Origin: Rhizobium tropici CIAT 899
Lineage (GTDB): Bacteria; Pseudomonadota; Alphaproteobacteria; Rhizobiales; Rhizobiaceae
DNA length: 64,000 bases
Assembly: GCF_000330885.1 (NCBI RefSeq)
Contig: NC_020059.1
Location: forward strand, 1,601,001-1,665,000
Direction of reading: 5' to 3'
Shown here: one piece after another, positions 58,735 through 64,000 of the stretch
Layout: every line of letters begins with the position of its first letter
Position numbering within the stretch: the stretch's first letter is position 1
The notes under the pieces: generated by a model
The model's database searches: none
Told to the model about the DNA's origin: nothing
The model's input: the letters and a program-made list of their open reading frames with translations, nothing else
Made by a program: the position numbers and the translations under genes

Positions 58735-60054
58735 ATGTTTGGACTTACAACGAAGCGGGCCGCTGAAAGGCAGGCCGCGCAGGCTATTGCCGAAACGCGC
58801 GCCAGCCTTGAAAATCCAAGCGTGCCGCTGTCTGACGTCGGCGCGTGGCGGTCAATGTTTGAGACATGGAATGCTGCAAGCGGCGTTCCGGTTACGGTGG
58901 AAACCGCGCTTGGCGTGCCCGCTGTGTGGTGCGCGGTCAATTTCTTGTCGGGCACACTGGCATCTCTGCCACTGGAGATGTTCGTCAAGAGCGCCTCTGG
59001 CCGCGAGGCTGTCGAAGGAAATCCGCTTTACGCGATCCTTCAGGACGCGATCAATCCGGAATGGACATCGTTTGCCTGGCGCAAATACTCGATGGTCAAT
59101 ATTCTGACCTTGGGGCGCGCATTCACCTTCATCGAGCGCAACAAGGCCGGCCGGGTCACCAACCTGTGGCCGCTCAATCCGCTACTAACGACGGTTGAGC
59201 TGCGCCAGGGCCGAAAGTTCTACATCTACGAGGACACACGCAGGAGGATCGAGTATCAGGCGTCGGAGATTATCGATGTCCCGTTCATGCTTGATGCTGA
59301 CGGCATCAGTCACGTGGCGCCAATACAGCGCCTGGCAAAGGCTGTCGGGTTGGCAATCGCACTCGAATCCTACGCCGAGAAGTTCTTCCTGAACGGCGGC
59401 GTGCCACCGTTGGCGCTTTATGGCCCCGTAGGGTCGCCGGCAGCTGCATCGAGGGCGGCAACAGACGTCACTAAGGCGATCAGAGATGCGAATGCGGAGC
59501 GCCGAAATGTATTGATTATGCCGAAGGATCATGAACTGAAGCCGGTTGGCATTGATCCTGACAAATCCCAGATGGAGGCGGCACGCCGCTTCCAGATCGA
59601 GGAAATTGCCAGGATTTTCGATCTGCCGCCAGTATTTCTGCAGGACCTGACGCACGGCACGTTCTCCAACACCGAACAGCAGGACCTTCACTTTGTGAAG
59701 CACACACTCATGCAGTGGCTCACGGCATGGGAGCAAGAGCTAAACCTCAAGCTGTTCACGGCACGGAATACGAAAAACTTCGTTGCCTTCAATCAGGACG
59801 GCCTTCTGCGTGGCGATTTTACCACGCGCATGAACGGTTACGCCACCGCGATCCAGAACGCCATCAACACGCCTGATGAAGTGCGATCGATGGAAAACTG
59901 GCCAACGCACGGCGGAGATGCGGCCAAACTTCATATCCAGGGCGCGACGGTGCCGCTTGGTTCACAGAAAATGGGCCACAACGGCGGCCCTCCGTTGGGC
60001 GATCAGCCAGCCGCAAACGAAAACAAGAATACCGACGAGGCGAAGGCCGCATGA
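58735..60054 (+). CDS. HK97-type portal protein
   Basis: 439 residues. Twelve-fold ring through which DNA enters the head. Family segments: PAVWCAVNFLSGTLASLPLEMF, LNPLLTTVEL, RIFDLPPVFLQDLTHGTFSNTEQQ. Tail is polar with GHNGGPPLGD. ATG 58735 follows AAGGTT; the TTG just before is less likely. Its stop overlaps the protease start by 4 bases. Confidence 0.93.
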   Translation: MFGLTTKRAAERQAAQAIAETRASLENPSVPLSDVGAWRSMFETWNAASGVPVTVETALGVPAVWCAVNFLSGTLASLPLEMFVKSASGREAVEGNPLYAILQDAINPEWTSFAWRKYSMVNILTLGRAFTFIERNKAGRVTNLWPLNPLLTTVELRQGRKFYIYEDTRRRIEYQASEIIDVPFMLDADGISHVAPIQRLAKAVGLAIALESYAEKFFLNGGVPPLALYGPVGSPAAASRAATDVTKAIRDANAERRNVLIMPKDHELKPVGIDPDKSQMEAARRFQIEEIARIFDLPPVFLQDLTHGTFSNTEQQDLHFVKHTLMQWLTAWEQELNLKLFTARNTKNFVAFNQDGLLRGDFTTRMNGYATAIQNAINTPDEVRSMENWPTHGGDAAKLHIQGATVPLGSQKMGHNGGPPLGDQPAANENKNTDEAKAA

Positions 60055-60674
60055 CGAACATTGAAAAGCGCAGCCATATCGCTGCTGTAGAGACGCGCGC
60101 CACCGATGGCAAGCGCACGCTTGTGGGCTATGCCGCCGTCTTTGAGCGTCTCGCCGATATAGGTGGTTGGTTTCAGGAGCAGATCGCACCCGGCGCCTTT
60201 ACCGACGCAATCAAAGGAGACGTCCGGGCGCTAGTGGATCATGACTCCGGTCGTGTGATTGGCCGCACCAAGTCCGGAACACTTCGGTTGCAGGAGGATG
60301 GTACCGGCCTGCGTGTCGAAATCGATGTTCCAGATACGACCGATGGCAATGACCTGTGGGTGCTCGTCGAGCGTGGCGATATCAGCGGCATGTCTTTCGG
60401 TTTCTGCGTCACGAAAGAGACATGGGACGAAACCGGCGACGTGCCGACGCGAACGATCCAGGCACTTGAACTTCTCGAAGTCTCTGCCGTGGCATTTCCG
60501 GCCTACGATGACACCACTATCGGTGTACGATCGCTCGAAGAATGGCGCTCTGCCAATAAGCCACAGCCAGAACCAAAGATTTCAGATCCGGCGGCAGCGC
60601 CGGTAACCAGAGCCGCAGCCGTCAAGGCGCGTCTCAAAATGGACCTTGACCTAAAGGTCCGCAGCACGCGCTGA
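60051..60674 (+). CDS. Prohead maturation protease (HK97 family)
   Basis: 207 residues. Cleaves scaffold and capsid N-termini during head maturation. Motifs: GYAAVFERLADIGGWFQEQI, ALVDHDSGRVIG (catalytic His), ISGMSFGF (catalytic Ser), EVSAVAFPAYDDT. Coupled to portal by ATGA. Confidence 0.93.
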   Translation: MTNIEKRSHIAAVETRATDGKRTLVGYAAVFERLADIGGWFQEQIAPGAFTDAIKGDVRALVDHDSGRVIGRTKSGTLRLQEDGTGLRVEIDVPDTTDGNDLWVLVERGDISGMSFGFCVTKETWDETGDVPTRTIQALELLEVSAVAFPAYDDTTIGVRSLEEWRSANKPQPEPKISDPAAAPVTRAAAVKARLKMDLDLKVRSTR

Positions 60675-60752
60675 CCAGCGCTGCCACCCACCAAAACACC
60701 ACCACAGAACGAACCTCGCCATTAGCGGGGCTCTTTGTATTGGAGACTTCAT

Positions 60753-62003
60753 TTGTCCAAAATTTCTGAACTGCGCGAAAAGCAGCTCAAGCTCGTTGCC
60801 GATGCTCGCGCCCTGCGTGACGAAATCACCGATGACACTGCCGAAGCGCGTGTAGCCGAGATCGACGCTGCACATGACAAGGCCATGGCCGAATACGACC
60901 GCATCGGCGAACGTATCGCACGCGAAGAAGCTCTTGAGGCGCGACAGGCCGAGCTCGACGCAGTAGAGGACGCTCGCCGTCCGCTCGGTGAAGATCGTTC
61001 GCGCAAGCCTGGCAAGGTTGACGAACGTCCGCTTGAAGAGCGACAGGTGGAAGCATTCCGCACGTATCTTCGCCGCGGTATCGAAGGCCTATCCCCCGAG
61101 CAGCGCCAGATCGTGCGCGAACTTCGTGCCGGCCCACAGGCGACATCTCCTGGCGCCGATGGCGGCTACCTCGTGCCGCAGGGCTTCATGGCCGAGCTCG
61201 TCAAGTCGCTCAAGGCTTGGGGTCCTATGCTTGATCCTGGCGTCACGCGGTTCCTGAATACCGCGGCCGGCAATACGATTCCTTGGCCGACGATGGATGA
61301 CACGTCCAACACCGGCGCGCTGATCGCCGAGAATGCTCAGGTGTCTCTCGCTGAAATGGCATTCGGCACGAAGATGCTTGAAGCATACAAGTATACATCG
61401 GGTGTCGTTCTTGTTTCCAGCGAGCTCCTGCAGGATTCGGCCCTTGATGTTGAGGCCATCGTTCGCGATGCAATGGCAGAGCGCATCGGTCGTATCGCCA
61501 ACCTGCATCTGACAACTGGTGACGGTTCTTCGAAGCCGCACGGCATCGTCGCAGCCGCTGGCGCAGGCGCCACCGCTGGCAGCGCAACTGCGATCTCGTT
61601 CGATGACATCATCGAGCTTTATCATAGCGTCGATCCGGCTTACCGCGCTGATCCTTCCTGCCGTTTCATGTTCAATGACGGCACGCTCAAGGCTCTCCGT
61701 AAGCTGAAGGACGGTGAAGGCGAATATATCTGGCAGCCGGCGAACGTTTCCTTGGGCCAGCCGGACACGATCCTGAATCAGCCGTATTCGATCAATCAGG
61801 CTATGGCCTCGATCGCAACCGGCAACAAGACTGTCGCTTTCGGCGCCTTCAACCGGTACGTCGTCCGTCGCGTGAACGAGTTTGCGATCCGTCGCCTCGT
61901 CGAGCGCTATGCCGACTATGATCAGACAGGTTTCATCGGCTTCACTCGCTTTGATGGCGAACTGCTCGACGCTGCGGCCGTCAAGGTTCTGACCCAGGCT
62001 TAA
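60753..62003 (+). CDS. Major capsid protein (HK97 fold)
   Basis: 416 residues. Residues 1-110 are a charged coiled coil (delta/scaffold domain), and the mature capsid starts around PGADGGYLVPQGF near residue 135. Segments PWPTMDDTSNTGALIAENAQ and FGAFNRYVVRRVNEFAIRRL are family-typical. TTG start with TGGAGA 6 bases upstream, unusual for such an abundant protein. Confidence 0.94.
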   Translation: MSKISELREKQLKLVADARALRDEITDDTAEARVAEIDAAHDKAMAEYDRIGERIAREEALEARQAELDAVEDARRPLGEDRSRKPGKVDERPLEERQVEAFRTYLRRGIEGLSPEQRQIVRELRAGPQATSPGADGGYLVPQGFMAELVKSLKAWGPMLDPGVTRFLNTAAGNTIPWPTMDDTSNTGALIAENAQVSLAEMAFGTKMLEAYKYTSGVVLVSSELLQDSALDVEAIVRDAMAERIGRIANLHLTTGDGSSKPHGIVAAAGAGATAGSATAISFDDIIELYHSVDPAYRADPSCRFMFNDGTLKALRKLKDGEGEYIWQPANVSLGQPDTILNQPYSINQAMASIATGNKTVAFGAFNRYVVRRVNEFAIRRLVERYADYDQTGFIGFTRFDGELLDAAAVKVLTQA

Positions 62004-62051
62004 TGCTGTGAGGGCGGCTTTGGCCGCCCTATCATTCTTTGGGAGGCGCCC

Positions 62052-62234
62052 GTGCTAATTCGTTTACTGCAGGCGCTATCCGGCGTCATGAAGCATTATG
62101 AAGCTGGTCGCGAGGTTGAGTGGGAAGATGTAGATGCACTGCGGCTAATTGAGCGCGGCATCGCGGAGCGCACTGCGGAGTCTGGGCCAACATCGCCCCG
62201 GCCGGGGCGGCGAGGCAGAAAGGCGGCCGCATGA
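62052..62234 (+). CDS. Small phage head-module protein
   Basis: 60 residues, GTG start with GGGAGG upstream. Ends with a basic RPGRRGRKAAA tail. No known family. Its stop overlaps the connector start (ATGA), so it is very likely translated. Confidence 0.65.
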   Translation: MLIRLLQALSGVMKHYEAGREVEWEDVDALRLIERGIAERTAESGPTSPRPGRRGRKAAA

Positions 62235-62893
62235 CCGATTGGTCAAGGCTTACTCGCTTGCAGGCGCCTGAGACGTCACCGATCGATTTGGACACCGCTA
62301 AGCAGCATCTGCGGATCTTCCACGATGACGAAGACCAGCATATTCAGCTGTTGGTCGACGCCGTTGTTGCTTTCGTCGAGGGACCTGACGGCATTGGGCT
62401 CGCGCTGACGCCGCAAAAGTGGCGTCTGTCGCTCGACAGCTTCTACTCTCGCAATTTGATCAACGGTTTCAGTCCTGCCTACGGGTATGGTGCGGCCTAC
62501 CTCGATGTTGGCGCGATCTACAGCGCGATTTCGATCCCGCTTGGTCCTACCACGTCCGTTGAGCAGGTGCTTTACACCGACGACGCCGGCGCAACGCATG
62601 TGGTGTCACCAGCCGATTACATCGTTGATGTGGAATCTTCGCCAGCGCGAATTTCGCCGGTCTATGGCGGCATGTGGCCAATCACCATCAACTATCCCGG
62701 CGCTGTGAAGGTGGATTTCACTGCTGGTTTTTCCGAAACGCCGGCAGACCTCAAGGCAGCGTTGCTATTGCTGCTGGGCCACTGGTTCGAAAACCGAGAT
62801 ACGGTAGTCGCGGGCGAACGCGCTGCGGCTGTTGAGGTCCCATTCACCGTTGATGCCATTCTCAACAAATATCGCGTCGGTAGATTTGCCTGA
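62231..62893 (+). CDS. Head-tail connector (gp6-like)
   Basis: 220 residues; the N-terminus SPIDLDTAKQHLRIFHDDED is the gp6/DUF3168-type connector signature and LKAALLLLLGHWFENRDTVV is its second helix. It joins the portal ring to the tail. Confidence 0.88.
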   Translation: MTDWSRLTRLQAPETSPIDLDTAKQHLRIFHDDEDQHIQLLVDAVVAFVEGPDGIGLALTPQKWRLSLDSFYSRNLINGFSPAYGYGAAYLDVGAIYSAISIPLGPTTSVEQVLYTDDAGATHVVSPADYIVDVESSPARISPVYGGMWPITINYPGAVKVDFTAGFSETPADLKAALLLLLGHWFENRDTVVAGERAAAVEVPFTVDAILNKYRVGRFA

Positions 62894-62908
62894 CGCCAGG
62901 AGGCTAAC

Positions 62909-63118
62909 ATGCCAGTCGGCAATTATTCTGCCAATGTCCATTTCAACGGGCCGGACGAGCTCGTTATCGATGTAGGCGGCAAGCTTACGATCGTCAATGG
63001 CGCCCAGATCACCGGCCTAGATTCGGTCGTTACTGCCGCCATCAAGAACAAGGCGCAGGTTCAGGCGCTGACGCCGTCCTCGACGGCCGCCGATATCGTC
63101 GCGGCTCTGAAGGCGTAA
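62909..63118 (+). CDS. Small phage structural protein, possible head fibre
   Basis: 69 residues, AGGAGG before the ATG. Beta-rich N-terminus (VHFNGPDELVIDVGGKLTI) and helical end TPSSTAADIVAALKA. Resembles small head-fibre or decoration proteins. Unsure. Confidence 0.55.
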   Translation: MPVGNYSANVHFNGPDELVIDVGGKLTIVNGAQITGLDSVVTAAIKNKAQVQALTPSSTAADIVAALKA

Positions 63119-63121
63119 TCC

Positions 63122-63526
63122 ATGGCTGATCTCGTCATAACCCCCGCAAACGTCGTTGCAGGCTCTAACGCCACGCGCGACATTGGCACTGCCGGCGCTA
63201 CGATCGCTGCCGGCCACGCTGTCTATCTCGATGCAGCAACCAACAATTGGCTGTTGTCGGACAACAACGGCACCGGTACGCGCCAGGTGAAGGGCATTGC
63301 TCTCAACGGCGCATCGATCAATCAGCCGCTCACGGTTGCAAAGGCCGGTGATGTTACGATCGGCGCGACGCTCGTGCCCGGCACGGCATATTACCTCTCG
63401 GCCACGCCGGGTGGCATTTGTCCGGTGGCTGATCTTGCGACGGGCATGGATTCAGTGCTTATCGGCCTGGCCAAGAGCGCAAGCGTTCTGGCCGTCGACA
63501 TCCAGAACTCGGGCGTCACGCTCTAA
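63122..63526 (+). CDS. Probable capsid decoration protein
   Basis: 134 residues; Gly/Ala/Thr-rich beta-strand repeats (GTAGATIAAGHAVYLDAATN, VPGTAYYLSATPGG), which suits a head decoration protein. Starts 4 bases after the preceding gene. No specific family recognised. Confidence 0.6.
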   Translation: MADLVITPANVVAGSNATRDIGTAGATIAAGHAVYLDAATNNWLLSDNNGTGTRQVKGIALNGASINQPLTVAKAGDVTIGATLVPGTAYYLSATPGGICPVADLATGMDSVLIGLAKSASVLAVDIQNSGVTL

Positions 63527-63708
63527 TGTGGGTACGGTTTACGGCCCACTTCCATTGGAAGGTTTCGTCGGCCGTAACCATCGCCTACAAGCCGGATGGC
63601 GGCCCCATGAAGGATGGTCGCTACCTGGTGACGCGCGCCTGCGCTGAAGCCGCGGGCGACAAGGCGGTCAAGTGCGGCCGACCTTCCGGACCTGGGAGGC
63701 TTCGATAA
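63526..63708 (+). CDS. Small phage protein between head genes
   Basis: 60 residues (MWVRFTAHFHWK, VTIAYKPDGG, VTRACAEAAG). Start overlaps the previous stop (TAATG) and its stop overlaps the next start in the same way, so translation is likely coupled. Unknown role. Confidence 0.6.
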   Translation: MWVRFTAHFHWKVSSAVTIAYKPDGGPMKDGRYLVTRACAEAAGDKAVKCGRPSGPGRLR

Positions 63709-64000
63709 TGGCTCCGACAAAACCCGGTATCCCAAAGCTGCGAGAAAAGCTTCACTTTCAGCGCCGAGAGATCGTCGATGACGGCTACGGCAATGAGGTT
63801 TCCGGCGATTTCGCAACGGTATTCACTGCTGCTGCGGAGCTCATTCCGCTGACGGGTAGCGAACCGGTCATTGCAGCGCGGCTCACCGGCGTGCAGCCAT
63901 ATATCATTCGCATTCGCAGCCATGTCGCAGCGCGCGAGGTGGCGACGTCTTGGCGCGCCGTCGATGCACGAAACGGTGCTCGCATTTTCAACATCACGTC
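63708..64000 (+). CDS. Head closure/head-tail joining protein (3' truncated by window edge)
   Basis: The frame from ATG 63708 stays open to the window end (97 codons). LREKLHFQRREIVDDGYGNEV and ITGLTGSEPVIAARLTG-type segments resemble the SPP1 gp16/HK97 gp7 head-tail adaptor family. Starts on the TAATG overlap. Partial. Confidence 0.75.
   Translation, partial: MAPTKPGIPKLREKLHFQRREIVDDGYGNEVSGDFATVFTAAAELIPLTGSEPVIAARLTGVQPYIIRIRSHVAAREVATSWRAVDARNGARIFNIT

Overview
The window is about 50 kb of conserved alphaproteobacterial chromosome followed by the left part of an integrated tailed phage. High-GC codon use, exoR, the tatABC-serS-surE-pcm order, NdufAF-like genes beside yajC-secDF, DUF1127 genes, a RIME-like intergenic repeat and an alpha-r14-type small RNA all point to the Rhizobiaceae (Rhizobium/Agrobacterium/Sinorhizobium group). 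Species cannot be fixed from sequence reading alone.

Host part, left to right: 3' end of valS; a FadL-type outer-membrane protein; exoR (periplasmic regulator of exopolysaccharide synthesis) convergent with xthA and erpA; a forward run dgt-argS-SPOR protein-nagZ-scpA-scpB (nucleotide pool, arginyl-tRNA, wall recycling and division, chromosome condensation); a forward run tatABC-serS-surE-pcm-NlpD-like protein; a reverse DUF815 ATPase; yajC-secDF with two genes related to mitochondrial complex I assembly factors; trmFO; two reverse DUF1127 genes and a reverse sRNA with three anti-Shine-Dalgarno loops; a DUF2157/GDYXXLXY membrane pair; tRNA-Leu; tig; a HAD hydrolase; sthA; a DSP-type phosphatase; a tight reverse unit phaC-sfsA-map-radC; an alanine-type aminotransferase, hom and recJ; three tandem reverse tRNA-Glu genes; a lipoprotein; gloA; and a double cold-shock-domain protein.

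Prophage part (about 50.7 kb to the window end): tyrosine integrase, a Xre-type repressor diverging from an AlpA-like regulator across a control region with palindromic operators, a RepA-like AAA ATPase whose 3' end runs into GTGAC repeats (possible origin), unknown early genes, two phage tRNA genes, an HNH nuclease, and then the HK97-type packaging and head module (terS, terL, portal, prohead protease, major capsid, connector genes). The right end of the phage (tail, lysis, attR) is outside the window.

The most unusual signals are the two phage tRNA genes. One is a proline-anticodon (UGG) tRNA that carries G3:U70 and A73, the main alanyl-tRNA synthetase identity elements, so it may be charged with alanine as well as proline. 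The other is an initiator-type tRNA(CAU) in which the usual 1:72 mismatch is replaced by a U1:A72 pair. Other points of interest are the three-loop anti-SD sRNA, the GTGAC repeat cluster, a recurring ANDN peptide motif in four unrelated early phage proteins, and a phage repressor whose S24-like domain has lost its serine.
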